Notes: generated from the letters alone by a model not told the origin. DNA of 64,000 nucleotides from Plasmopara viticola (GCA_001695595.3 MBPM02000001.1:2480001-2544000), one strand, 5' to 3'. Positions 21,946 through 31,841 are shown, counted from the first letter of the stretch. Numbers and translations are program-made.

Positions 21946-23566
21946 TCACATTGCTTTCAGCGTCACATACACGGCAGCAATACCAATTGCCACGATTCCG
22001 ATAAAAAAATCGTTTGAAAAGTTCAATTGGTGCACATTCGCCACATTTGAGCGCTGCGCATCAACGAAATCATTCGGGCTCATCGGATCGGCATTTTTAG
22101 CGCTTAAGATGGTAGGATCGGCAAATGTCGGCTCGATTGGATACGCTTCGTCGTCATAGTGCAGGTGCACGTCAAGTATCGAGCCGAGAAAGTCTGTAAT
22201 GGGCACTTCGTCGATGGAGCGACCCAAGATGTCGGTTCGGTAGTCGGGCGTCGAGAGAAGCATTTTTGGGTCGTAAAAATTAAAAAGGTCTTGAAGGGTC
22301 CCGTTGCGAATTGAGTCGCCAACCTTCATGCGCTGCAAGTAGTCAAGCGTTGAAAAAGTAAACCGATCGATGACCGAGACGCCCAACTGCATTACACTGG
22401 AGTTTAAAATCACGAACGATAGCAACCAATGCAAAGCAATGCCATAGTCAAACCTCGAAGTCGGAGTGGTGGGCGTACGAATTCTCACCCGTCTTTGAAC
22501 TACCAATTGTTACCACTTTTGGCGATAAAAGCGCATTGGACAGCGATCCGGCTTGGCATGTGTCGACCATGAAAAAGATTTCATTGTACCTGCGCACGAT
22601 CATTAGAATTTGATTGACCTTTTAATTTGCCAAAGACCAGCACTGACCGCTTCTTGACGTGCATCTCCTGGATAGAATCGGCGAGATCCTGACTAGACAT
22701 TTCTTCAAAGTCCTGGCTTAGTCAAGCACGTCATTTTTAAATTTCTGCTGATCCGTTGTTTTTCCCTTTAAATATGACAAACGCACCTGAAATTTTAAAA
22801 ACCCGTCGCCTCCGTGGCCTGACATATATAGCTAATAGTTGTTCATACGTGAGCGAATAGAGTTGACAACGCCAGCCGTACAATGTTCGTACAAAGATAT
22901 TGCTATTTTCATCCGTATCCAGTTTCTTTGACGCAGGCGTCCCCGGCTCGTGCCGTCCTGATCGTTCGGTAAGGTCAATGCGAATGATTTGCACTAGACA
23001 TCTACTTGACGCACCCGTAAGGACTGTAATGAAGTTGGCCACCGAGACCTCAGAGCCGCGATAATCGACCTCGACGTTTTTCCCATAGCTGCATTGGACA
23101 CCAAATCAAATCAGCAAGTGCATTCAAAGCTATCAAGATGCAGGATAAACACGTGCAGATTGATTTTTTGAGTTCGACTGTTAAACACTTGTCCGGGGAA
23201 GCAATTGCGAGGGTTGCACGGCATTTGGTCCGCCAGCATCAAGATGATCTACAACAGTAGCGCCGCATTGTCGATAAGCAAGGTAAGATAGACTGCCTTT
23301 CGACATTGTCGCACCTGACTGTCTGGGATCCCAAGACGCTTGACTGAGTGGTAAAGTGATAACGCATTAGCAATGTGTCTGTAGTTGCTCCAAAAGCGAG
23401 ACGTGTCGACCTACAGCAAATGACGCACATAATTATACAAGGCATTGACCCATTCTACAGACGCTTGGCCTACGATCACCGCCCAATTGTTCATGTGACG
23501 ATGGTATTCCTCTCCGCAAGCGTAGCTCACGGTCAGCAGTAGCGACACCCAGAACTGTCGTCTCAT
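21946..23566 (-). CDS. GPI8: GPI-anchor transamidase catalytic subunit (GPI8/PIG-K), 9 exons
   Basis: Minus-strand exons, all phase-consistent: 23566-23474, 23410-23315, 23248-23151, 23088-23015, 22957-22893, 22831-22787, 22712-22648, 22589-22454, 22386-21946, giving 370 residues; the introns are 57-74 nt. Signal peptide [18 protein letters not shown], then the C13 peptidase core: [46 protein letters not shown], the catalytic His in [14 protein letters not shown], the catalytic Cys in [12 protein letters not shown], and [15 protein letters not shown]-terminal hydrophobic helix ([15 protein letters not shown]) is the ER membrane anchor expected for PIG-K. The enzyme cleaves the C-terminal signal of ER proteins and attaches the GPI anchor. 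It shares a short divergent promoter with TFB1. No residues look missing. Confidence 0.95.
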
Positions 23567-23674
23567 TCTAGCAATAAATGCTATCTCAATTATGAATTAG
23601 TATCGGTATCGCACTATACACAAGAATAAAACGAGCTTTGGCTTAAATTTATTTGCAAGCACGTTTAGATCTAA
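23567..23674. promoter_or_regulatory. Short divergent promoter between GPI8 and TFB1
   Basis: Only 108 nt separate the two start codons, so both promoters must lie here or overlap the coding ends. TCATTCT at 23563-23569, overlapping the GPI8 start, resembles the oomycete initiator (YCAYTYY type). No TATA box is evident. Confidence 0.5.
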
Positions 23675-25333
23675 ATGTCGGAAGTCTTGGCGGCACTAGT
23701 GCGCGTCAAGAAGCGGGATGGACACGCTGAGTTCTCGCATAAAGGGCTGCGGTGGACTGCTAGTGCATCTCCTGAATCTTCGGCAGGCCACCACCCGCCT
23801 ATTGTTGTATTGTGGAGCAATGTGCAGGACCAGCAAGTGTCTTCTATCTCGAGCCCCAAGGCTATGATTCGTCTACGCCTCGCACACAACTCGACGCTTG
23901 TTTTGGAATTTCTAGCCGATTCTGGTAAATTGGATGACGCTTTTACAGTGCGCGAACAGGTAAAAGATTTCATTGCTCGTCGGTTACGCGAGAATGGAGC
24001 CAACGGAATACGCTCCAACGCCGCGGCGCTGTGCAACCCCACAGAGATTAAGCAGCGCGCAGCGCTACTGGCTGCCAATCCAGCTTTGAAACGGCAGCAC
24101 ACAGAAATGGTGAATGACGGGCTTATCTCTGAGGAAGATTTCTGGGCAAGTCATCGTCATTTGATCGCTGGAGAAGCTAGTAAGCGACAGAAGACAGCGA
24201 AGACATCGGCGATCCTTACAGACCTAGCAGCGGATAATGACACCGGTGGCAATGTTGTCAAATACAATTTGAACGCAGAGGTGATTCATCAGATCTTTAT
24301 CCAGTATCCGGCTGTATACATGGCGTACCAGGGACAAGTACCGGACAAGATGACGGAGACGGAATTTTGGGGAGCTTTCTTCAAATCGAAGTATTTTCAT
24401 CGTGACCGAAAAACCGGGCATGAAGACATGTTTACAAAGTATGAGGAAAAGGAGAAACAAGAGGCGAAAAGTGCAAGCACGATTCCACGTGGAGTTGTCG
24501 ACCCACTGATTGATCTGACAACGACGGAGGAAGATGCAGCAGTGTACCACACTAAAAGGCGCGTCGATGAGAAAGAGAATCCGGACAGCATAACGATTAC
24601 TAAGTTTAACCGTCACGGCGCTTATGTGCTGGATCCAGTGCATGCAGGAAAGTTGCAACAGCAAATGACAGGAAAAGACAATGCACCGCAATTGTCGCTT
24701 CCAGTGAGAAAGACAAAAGTAGGTTTTCATGACAACTTAAACGACGCCACCTTGCTCGATGATCTTCAAGATAAAGCTTCGCGACCGTACAACCCACTGA
24801 CGCTAGAAGATGAGTCGCGCTACTTTCAACACGCTGCAAATGGCACTGTTGCTGCTGGGAGCACACTAGACAGCTTGTCGCTTCCTGAAGCAGCCCAGAA
24901 ATTTCAAGCGACATGCAAAGCACCAATAAAGTTGGAGATGGCTTTTCCAACTTCCACGACATGCTTTAACGTGCTTGCTGAAGTCGTTGCGTGCTCGGAC
25001 TTAACAAGCGACTCGGCTTCAGTTTCGTCGGCTGCTAACTTGGCAAGCGGTGCATTGGCTGCCGAGTATATCCCCAGTGAGTTCAAAAAGCAAGTGTACA
25101 ATCAGTTTCATGATGTGTGTGAGTTGCTGCGGCACTTTCTTTCGTTCAAAGCAAAGGTCGCGGAAGGTGGTGGTCCCGATGCCCAGCGCAAACTTGATCG
25201 AATCATTGAAAAGATGGGGTCCAAGTACGATGAATTGGTAAAGTTACGTGAGTCCCTGCCGCCGCATGAGAAAAATCTATTGGCTCCACTACTCAAGCCC
25301 TTCGATGACCAGCTCAATCTCGCTTTTATTTAA
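23675..25333 (+). CDS. TFB1: TFIIH core subunit p62/TFB1
   Basis: 552 residues, single exon. Residues about 1-105 form a PH/PTB-like domain (ALVRVKKRDGHAEFSHKGLRW, ending in a helix VREQVKDFIARRL). Two BSD domains follow, near 145-165 (LISEEDFWASHRHLI) and 205-245 (YPAVYMAYQGQV, then TETEFWGAFFKSKYF). The second BSD has the paired aromatic signature FW...F..SKYF. The C-terminal helical part (about 470-550) matches the region that contacts other core subunits. TFIIH opens promoters for RNA polymerase II and unwinds DNA in nucleotide excision repair. Length is typical (human p62 is 548). The methyltransferase gene follows after 85 nt on the same strand. Confidence 0.94.
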   Translation: MSEVLAALVRVKKRDGHAEFSHKGLRWTASASPESSAGHHPPIVVLWSNVQDQQVSSISSPKAMIRLRLAHNSTLVLEFLADSGKLDDAFTVREQVKDFIARRLRENGANGIRSNAAALCNPTEIKQRAALLAANPALKRQHTEMVNDGLISEEDFWASHRHLIAGEASKRQKTAKTSAILTDLAADNDTGGNVVKYNLNAEVIHQIFIQYPAVYMAYQGQVPDKMTETEFWGAFFKSKYFHRDRKTGHEDMFTKYEEKEKQEAKSASTIPRGVVDPLIDLTTTEEDAAVYHTKRRVDEKENPDSITITKFNRHGAYVLDPVHAGKLQQQMTGKDNAPQLSLPVRKTKVGFHDNLNDATLLDDLQDKASRPYNPLTLEDESRYFQHAANGTVAAGSTLDSLSLPEAAQKFQATCKAPIKLEMAFPTSTTCFNVLAEVVACSDLTSDSASVSSAANLASGALAAEYIPSEFKKQVYNQFHDVCELLRHFLSFKAKVAEGGGPDAQRKLDRIIEKMGSKYDELVKLRESLPPHEKNLLAPLLKPFDDQLNLAFI

Positions 25334-25418
25334 GCGAAAAGCCGTATTGCAATATTTGCACTATGAAAGATACCGATAGACTTTAGTGATAAATCAAAAT
25401 TATAAGTAGTTTGCTAGA

Positions 25419-26255
25419 ATGAGTGCGATTGACGATGCGTTAGCAAATGAAGCGGCTGCAATGGAAGGTATTGGCAACTTTCCTAGCGAGCAAAGATTGC
25501 CATGTCCATCCGCAACGTCTACATTAGTGCCCTATTCTTTTCGAAATCCTTTTCATGATGCGCTGCGTGACGCAAGTCGTTGGTTCCCGATCGCCGGCAA
25601 AACGATCCGCATCGATCAAGCGTGGCAGAGCGATGGACGAGGTGGTACAGCTTTGGGCTTTGGGGCTTCAGTTTATGACGCAGCTATTGCGTTATCGCTG
25701 TATCTTGCAGATCATCCAGAATTAGTAAAAGGAAACCGTGTCCTCGAATTAGGATGCGGCCCAGGACTCGTTGGAATCGTAGCTGCTCACTTTGAGCCCA
25801 CGAGCGTCATTCTTACGGATGGAGATGCAGCGTCGGTGGCGCTTACGCAACATAATATACAGGTCAACAAGCTTTCACAGGATGTATGCATGGCAGAAAA
25901 GTATCTATGGGGTGACTTGGAACACCAATTGGTGACAGTGCACGACGCTTACGACGTGATTTTTGGAGCGGACATCGTGGCGTGCCCGTACGCATCAGCG
26001 TTTAAAGCATTGATAAGGTCACTTACGAAAATGGCTCGGCCTCATACGCTTGTGTTGCTAGCCTACAAAAAGCGTCAAAACTCGGAGGAAAAGTTTTTCA
26101 AAGAATTTGAAAAAGTGTTTGATGTCGAACAAGTTGACCGATCACAATTGCACCAAGACTTTCAAAATGGAGACATTGTGATATTCCAGGCACGTCGAAA
26201 GGATGGTGTCACAATTGAGAAAAAAAATAACTTTCGAGAATTGTTTATGGTATAG
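25419..26255 (+). CDS. METTL21-type (seven-beta-strand) protein lysine methyltransferase-like
   Basis: 278 residues. SAM-binding motif I is VLELGCGPGLVGIVAA at about 108-123, followed by acidic ILTDGD (motif II). After the beta-4 strand DVIFGADIVACPY replaces the family's D-x-x-Y type element, and a C-terminal RPHTLVLLAYKKRQ strand follows. Upstream, GGTALGFGASVYDAAIALSLYL has the W/G-x-x-V-W-D/Y-A-A entry helix seen in METTL21/FAM86/EEF2KMT proteins. Substrates in this family are translation factors, chaperones and similar cytosolic proteins; the substrate here cannot be told. No signal peptide or membrane segment. Confidence 0.85.
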   Translation: MSAIDDALANEAAAMEGIGNFPSEQRLPCPSATSTLVPYSFRNPFHDALRDASRWFPIAGKTIRIDQAWQSDGRGGTALGFGASVYDAAIALSLYLADHPELVKGNRVLELGCGPGLVGIVAAHFEPTSVILTDGDAASVALTQHNIQVNKLSQDVCMAEKYLWGDLEHQLVTVHDAYDVIFGADIVACPYASAFKALIRSLTKMARPHTLVLLAYKKRQNSEEKFFKEFEKVFDVEQVDRSQLHQDFQNGDIVIFQARRKDGVTIEKKNNFRELFMV

Positions 26256-26543
26256 ATTGGTCCTTTTGTTGTTTATGCTCGTATACAGCTTGCATATTAT
26301 CGATAAGAGTCGTCTAGATTCTCCAATAAAATTTAATGGTAACCGTCACAATCACATCTTCGCCCTTTCCACCTAATTGCGCTTTCATAGCTCGAGCATT
26401 TATTCATAAACGCCTCTCCTTGGTAGCCACTCCTACAATTACAACCACAGCAGCATAACCTCGACTGTTTGGTCAAATATATAAGTAGGTGCGCCACAGT
26501 TTTCTGATATCTGAAGAATTTCAAAATACTGCGGATTACTATC

Positions 26544-27266
26544 TCAGATTGCTACGACAGTCATGCTGAGCGCTGGAGAGAAGACTCGTGCAACATCCGG
26601 GTCTTCAATACAAACAAATGCTGTTTCAAATCGTGCAAAGCACTTGGCAAAGTCGATACAATCATTGCACATCGCCCGATCGACAACAATTGTAATGTGT
26701 TCCCAATACCTTCGTCTCTCCTCTAAAGGCATCTCTTGCGCTCTTAACTTCTCCTGGATATCCATGAGTTTTTGCTTTTCTGCGTGACACCAGTAGAAAA
26801 AAAAACTTCGACTATTGAGCACCGGTGGTTTGTTAATGCCGCGCTTGTTGCGCTCGACGATGTAAGTGTGGCCAATCTTTTCGACAGCATTAGCAACTGC
26901 CAAGCTCAGTTTTTTCTGAGGTAAAAATCCCAATTCAGTGCCAAAGGCACCAAATCCACTGCGCGTCCGTCCTGCCAAAAGTTGCTCCATTACTTTTGCG
27001 TCAAGTGCAAACTTTGCATCAGGTTCATCATGATTCATCGCGGTAGTGTCACAGTCTTTCCGAAGCTTGGCAAAACTTATGGAAGCCTTGGACGATTTCG
27101 CAAACTGCGCTAATGGAGATTGCTGGCCCAAAAAGTCGAGATAGCGCGTGACCTTGTCCACCTGCTCAGCATGCGTGAGCTCAAAGAAGGTGGCTGCCTC
27201 TGCCTCCGAAAGAAAGTTTTTAAAGCTAAAGTAGTGTGGCGTCTCGACGGCTGATGGTGGCACCAT
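26544..27266 (-). CDS. Small protein with zinc-deaminase-like H-A-E ... C-x2-C motif
   Basis: 240 residues, single exon, no signal peptide. I see a possible deaminase active site: H161-A-E163-K within FYWCHAEKQKLM and C200-N-D-C203 within VVDRAMCNDCIDFAKCFARF, 36 residues apart and separated by a charged helix, with a beta-strand-like HITIVVDR before the second pair. H-A/S-E plus C-x2-C is the zinc and proton-shuttle signature of the cytidine-deaminase fold. The H-[AS]-E-K ... I-x-I-x-[KR] ... C-x-D-C pattern resembles the DYW deaminase of plant RNA-editing proteins in particular. No PPR repeats precede it here. The N-terminal 100 residues are helical with no known domain. Deaminase activity and target (RNA, DNA or nucleotide) are inference only. 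Confidence 0.6.
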   Translation of the reverse strand: MVPPSAVETPHYFSFKNFLSEAEAATFFELTHAEQVDKVTRYLDFLGQQSPLAQFAKSSKASISFAKLRKDCDTTAMNHDEPDAKFALDAKVMEQLLAGRTRSGFGAFGTELGFLPQKKLSLAVANAVEKIGHTYIVERNKRGINKPPVLNSRSFFFYWCHAEKQKLMDIQEKLRAQEMPLEERRRYWEHITIVVDRAMCNDCIDFAKCFARFETAFVCIEDPDVARVFSPALSMTVVAI

Positions 27267-27395
27267 AATTTCCTGTCACAATGCATAAGCGTTATAAAGT
27301 AAACTTTTGAAATCTCACCAAATAAGACAATTTTTTATGTACAATTTCTGTCAATCTGAGGAAAACTTCGTATTATAATACTGATACTCATAAGA

Positions 27396-27496
27396 AGATG
27401 CGCTAGGTCACCATGTTGTTTATCTTTGCAACAAAGCTTTGACAGGCTGTCAAAGCTTTGTTGCAAAGATAAACAACATGGTGACCTAGCGCATCT
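27396..27496. repeat. Perfect 50-bp inverted repeat with 1-nt spacer (hairpin 1)
   Basis: The left arm 27396-27445 begins agatgcgctagg and ends ctttgacag. Its exact reverse complement is at 27447-27496, with a single G at 27446 between. I checked all 50 positions and found no mismatch. The arms resemble nothing else in the window. It directly abuts hairpin 2. Confidence 0.95.
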
Positions 27497-27550
27497 GGAT
27501 GGACTCTAAAGCTCAGCTGTCATTGACAGCTGAGCTTTAGAGTCCATCCA
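27496..27550. repeat. Perfect 27-bp inverted repeat with 1-nt spacer (hairpin 2)
   Basis: Left arm 27496-27522 (tggatggactct ... gctgtca) and exact reverse complement 27524-27550, spacer T at 27523. It shares base 27496 with hairpin 1, so two perfect snap-back structures sit back to back, 130 nt upstream of the deaminase-like gene's start. Confidence 0.95.
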
Positions 27551-28326
27551 GTCGTCAAATCCTTCAGCACTGATTTTTTTTTTTAATCTGGACTCAATTT
27601 CCATTTGTATGGAAGGGACCTTCAAATTTTGCTCGATGTCGACAGAAACTATACCAAAGAATAAGATACATATCGTGATGCTTTCAAAATCTGAGCAATC
27701 ATTTCAGTATATGATAACTCGACACTTGACAGAAATATATATTTCTCGCTAGTTTAGTTGCATATGAAAGCTATTTACTAGCGTCGATGTGTGTGCGCAA
27801 AGAGTCCATCAGCGCATTCTTGTGCACGTACGAACACGATGAGAGGTGAAAGCCAGCGGTGCAGCCGCCACCCGTGGCAATATCAGTATTCAATACCATA
27901 AGGTGAATTGACTCTGTTTAATGAGGTATGCTAAGCGGTATAATTGTTACCCGCGTTTGCCAACATTGCATGTACCGTTGAAAGCAGTACTAGCCGTTTT
28001 CCAGCACCATCAAATTCTGCAGGGTTGGTATTTATCGCTGATTTAATGATCTCTTTGGCTGCAGGTTTAAAATACCGAAGGATGCAATCGTTGACAATTA
28101 TTGGAGAACAAATCGTGCTTGCTTTAATAGCCTATTCACGGACAGTGACGCAAGAGAGAGAGGTACAAGCAATAGCTGACAGTGCGTAACGCAAACAATG
28201 GCAGTAAAGCGCTTTCTGTGTGTAGTTGTTTTAAGGCGCAGTGATGACTGACTGGCACGAATGATGCCAATCGTGACGTCGTCTTTCTATCTCCAATACA
28301 TACAAGGTCAATGTATACATTGTCTT
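27551..28326. other. Unrecognised stretch, possible gene remnant on the minus strand
   Basis: No intact gene. Minus-strand frames between about 28160 and 27775 look protein-like in pieces, for example IIVNDCILRYFKPAAKEIIK and, in another frame, NTDIATGGGCTAGFHLSSCS. Stops and frame shifts separate them and I do not recognise a family. A decayed or heavily spliced gene is possible. Confidence 0.3.
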
Positions 28327-28673
28327 TTGTTTCCTTGTTGTTGTTGTATTACGTTATCGCGTTGCCAAGTTATGCACGTGCTAAGCTCAGTCTGGCTAGT
28401 CCACGGCATAGAGTGGTGTCTGCATACGTAGAGTCTCGTTCGGCGGGCAGTGCAGCCAGCACCGAGGTCGTGAGGGTCTTCCATTATTTTGTTTATCTCT
28501 GACTTGGTAAGAGCCCAGGTGGCACTCTGGTGCTGGAGACCGTCGCGTTGAGGGTGAGACTCGTTAGAGACCTGCAGATACCCGAGAGCAACTGCCCGAA
28601 GCGCGCGAGCATTTAGCCCCCGCGCTTGGAAGGAGGGCGTCACCCCAACCTTTTCCGTAAATTGTTTCCTTGT
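28327..28673 (-). mobile_element. SINE-like retroposon copy 3 with target-site duplication
   Basis: Element about 28339-28661 in minus orientation, flanked by ttgtttccttgt at 28327-28338 and 28662-28673. Its tail is degenerate (GTTGTTGTATT), and its body differs from copies 1, 2 and 4 at scattered positions, so it may be an older insertion. It lies about 140 nt upstream of AASS and could contribute to that promoter. Confidence 0.83.
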
Positions 28674-28811
28674 AATCTGGATATCCTATTTTAGGAGAAG
28701 GGCACCTCCAGAACATGATGTCCTTCCCCTCGCAAAACTTAATGAGAATACGTTAACTTCAACAAGATCTGCGTCTCCAGACCTTTTTAGATCAATATTT
28801 CCTTCCTCGAG

Positions 28812-31800
28812 ATGCCGAGCAAGTGTGTAGGCATTGTCCGCGAGGTGTACAACAAATGGGAGCGACGTGCGCCGCTCACCCCCGCCCACGTCAAAGAGTT
28901 GGTCTCGCGCGGTGTGCAAGTGCTCGTCCAGCCGTCAACAGCACGCGTCTTCTCGGACGACCAGTATCTTCGTGCTGGTGCCTCCTTGTCCGAGGATCTG
29001 ACGCCCGCTAACGTCATTGTAGGCGTCAAGCAAGTGCCGGAACCCGCGTTGCTAGCGGATAAAACATATCTATTCTTTAGTCACACCATCAAAGCGCAGC
29101 CCGAGAACATGGCGCTCCTCGACACTGTGCTGCAACGCCGCGTCACGCTGATCGACTATGAATGCATCACAGAAGAGAGCGGGAAGCGGCTCATTGCGTT
29201 TGGAGGTAATGCAGGTCGAGCAGGAATGCTTGCGGGCTTTCGAGGACTTGGAGAGCGTCTCATCAATTTAGGGATCTCGTCACCCTTTGTAAACGTCGCG
29301 TCCGCTTATATGTACGCAGACTTGGCATGCGCCAAAGACGCAGTGGAAGCTGCAGGTCGACGGATCCAGGCCGACGGATTTCCCAAGAGCTTGGCCCCCA
29401 TGACGTTTGTCTTTACAGGGAATGGCAACGTGTCGAAAGGAGCACAAGAGATCTTTCAACTTATGCCACACGAAATGGTGCATCCGTCTGAGCTGCCAAA
29501 GCTTCCCAAGAACAATCACGTTCTCTATGGCACGGTCATTGAAGATCCTACGTTCTTTGCAGCACCGCGAGCAGAGATTGGCGAGACGACGCGAGCGCAT
29601 TACTATCAAAACCCGCATCAGTATGACGCGGTGTTTCATAAGAAGGTGTTGCCATACACTTCGATGCTCGTAAATTGCATGTATTGGGACGATCGTTATC
29701 CACGATTGATTACGCGGGATCAGCTCTATGAGCTTTGCAAGACTGGCAACCACAAACTCCTCGGCATTGCTGACATTTCGTGCGACATTGGTGGCAGTAT
29801 CGAGTTTCTAGAGCGAGCCACTGAGATTGAGCGCCCGTTTGCACTCTACGATGTCTTGGAAGGTAAAATGCGGGAGGATGGAGATGATCGTGGCCTTGAA
29901 GGACAAGGAATTTTCATGATGGGGGTCGATATCTTGCCAAGTGAGCTGGCGCGCGAATCGAGTCAGCAATTTGGTGATCGTTTGATAGACTACGTCACGT
30001 CATTATCGACGGCTACTTTGTCCAATGTACCCCTTCACGAACAAAAGGAGCTGCCTGCTGAATTGCGGAATGCTTGCATTGCTAGCCAGGGCAAACTAAC
30101 GCCAAATTACGAGTATATTCATCAGTTGCGGGCCGAGCGAGATCGCAGCAAGCAGTTTAAGTTCTTGACGGCGCAACAAGAGGTGGCTGGAAGTACATGT
30201 CTTCTACTTGAAGGTCATCTTTTCGATACGGGATTGATCAATCAAGTTTTGAATCTCATTGAAGATCACGATGGAGGATTCCACCTTGTCGACTGCAACG
30301 TACGTCCGAATCTTGGCGTCGAAGACAGCGGTGAGAGCAATGTGTCAAACGCTATTGTACAGATTAGTATGAGCGGTCGGGAAGCGTTGGATGCGATCAT
30401 TACGAAGATTCGAAGCTTGGCTGAGCTGACACCGGGAGCAAAGGCAACAATCACGGAGTTACCCGATTTTTGTGGAACCGATTATTCGAAAACGCATGGT
30501 AGTGTTGCGAAAGAGGATGCAGCTACTCACAAATCAGTCTCTAGCTCAAAAAAACGAAAAATTGTGTGCTTTGGCGCTGGTTTAGTGGCGGCTCCACTGG
30601 TAGAGTATTTATCGCGTGATCAAGAGAACGAGATACACATAGTATCGGGAATTGACAGTGAGTTAAAGGTGATGATGCGCAAGATTTCTCGTCGAAACGT
30701 CAAGTCTCATGTTGTGAACGTTTCTGAAGATGCTGCGTGTGTTGACAAGCTCTGTGCAGAGGCCGATTGCGTTGTGTCGTTGCTACCAGCGACAATGCAC
30801 ACATTAATCGCCCAGCACTGCATTGATCACGTGACTCCTCTGGTCACAGCTAGTTATGTGTCGCCTGAAATGAAAGCAATGGACGACAAGGCAAAAAAGG
30901 CAGGCATTCCTATTCTCTGTGAGATAGGTCTTGACCCCGGAATGGATCACATGAGCGCAATGAAGGTCATTGACGAAGTAAAAGCTCAATCGGGGCAAAT
31001 TGTGTCCTTTTCATCCGTATGTGGTGGACTACCAGCGCCTGAGGCAGCAGATAATGCTATTGGGTACAAATTTAGCTGGAGTCCACGTGGTGTGCTTACT
31101 GCTGCATTAAACGCGGCAAAGTATCGCAAGAACGGCCAGATCGTTTATGTAGCTGGGGAAGACTTGCTTGACAGTAGTGAGCGTGTGAACTTCTTGCCAG
31201 CTTTTAATCTTGAGCAGATACCAAATCGCGATTCGCTCCCTTACGGCGAGATTTACGGCATCCCAGAAGCTCACTCACTCTACCGTGGTACCCTACGCTA
31301 CGGTGGCTGCTGTCAAATTCTATACCAGCTACGCAAGCTTGGCCTCTTTGACATGGATTTTTCAAAACCTCTTCCAGCTCTTTGGCCGGATCTTCTCAGT
31401 CAGCTGGATGGGCATGATAGGCTTGGTGAAGACGCTCGAGGTTTTCTCCAATGGCTTGGAGCGTTTGAGACCTCAACACCCGTGGTAAAAGCACCGTCCA
31501 TTCTCGATGCTTTTTGCGCTCTACTGCAAGACAAATTAGCGTATCAGCCTGGAGAACGTGACATGGCTATCATGCATCATGAGTTTGGAATTGAGTATAA
31601 GGACGGCAGAAAGGAGAAACGCACATCGACGTTTGTAGGTTACGGTTCGGAGAAGGGCGCCACTATCATGGCAAAGACTGTTGGTTTAAGTGCTGCTATC
31701 GGCGTGCAATTGATCTTGCAAGACGCACTACAAGCCCGCGGTGTGTTGACCCCTACGACACCAGACATTTACGTTCCAGCTCTTGCGCGTCTTGAGGTCG

Positions 31801-31841
31801 AAGGCGTGCGTTTCATTGAACAAACCTTTCCACAGCATTAA
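28812..31841 (+). CDS. AASS: Bifunctional lysine-ketoglutarate reductase / saccharopine dehydrogenase
   Basis: 1009 residues, single exon. The N-terminal half is an alanine-dehydrogenase-like LKR domain (GIVREVYNKWERRAPLTPAHV at 7-27; GNAGRAGMLAGFRGLGERL near 138; FVFTGNGNVSKGAQEIF near 199). A linker of about 450-560 follows, then the SDH domain with Rossmann loop CFGAGLVAAPLVEYL near 586 and CEIGLDPGMDHMSAMKVIDE near 704. LKR condenses lysine and 2-oxoglutarate to saccharopine. SDH then yields glutamate and aminoadipate semialdehyde, the first two steps of lysine breakdown. The fused order is that of animals and plants, unlike the separate fungal enzymes of synthesis. The protein begins directly at the LKR fold, with no evident mitochondrial presequence, so a cytosolic location is likely. 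Confidence 0.96.
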   Translation: MPSKCVGIVREVYNKWERRAPLTPAHVKELVSRGVQVLVQPSTARVFSDDQYLRAGASLSEDLTPANVIVGVKQVPEPALLADKTYLFFSHTIKAQPENMALLDTVLQRRVTLIDYECITEESGKRLIAFGGNAGRAGMLAGFRGLGERLINLGISSPFVNVASAYMYADLACAKDAVEAAGRRIQADGFPKSLAPMTFVFTGNGNVSKGAQEIFQLMPHEMVHPSELPKLPKNNHVLYGTVIEDPTFFAAPRAEIGETTRAHYYQNPHQYDAVFHKKVLPYTSMLVNCMYWDDRYPRLITRDQLYELCKTGNHKLLGIADISCDIGGSIEFLERATEIERPFALYDVLEGKMREDGDDRGLEGQGIFMMGVDILPSELARESSQQFGDRLIDYVTSLSTATLSNVPLHEQKELPAELRNACIASQGKLTPNYEYIHQLRAERDRSKQFKFLTAQQEVAGSTCLLLEGHLFDTGLINQVLNLIEDHDGGFHLVDCNVRPNLGVEDSGESNVSNAIVQISMSGREALDAIITKIRSLAELTPGAKATITELPDFCGTDYSKTHGSVAKEDAATHKSVSSSKKRKIVCFGAGLVAAPLVEYLSRDQENEIHIVSGIDSELKVMMRKISRRNVKSHVVNVSEDAACVDKLCAEADCVVSLLPATMHTLIAQHCIDHVTPLVTASYVSPEMKAMDDKAKKAGIPILCEIGLDPGMDHMSAMKVIDEVKAQSGQIVSFSSVCGGLPAPEAADNAIGYKFSWSPRGVLTAALNAAKYRKNGQIVYVAGEDLLDSSERVNFLPAFNLEQIPNRDSLPYGEIYGIPEAHSLYRGTLRYGGCCQILYQLRKLGLFDMDFSKPLPALWPDLLSQLDGHDRLGEDARGFLQWLGAFETSTPVVKAPSILDAFCALLQDKLAYQPGERDMAIMHHEFGIEYKDGRKEKRTSTFVGYGSEKGATIMAKTVGLSAAIGVQLILQDALQARGVLTPTTPDIYVPALARLEVEGVRFIEQTFPQH

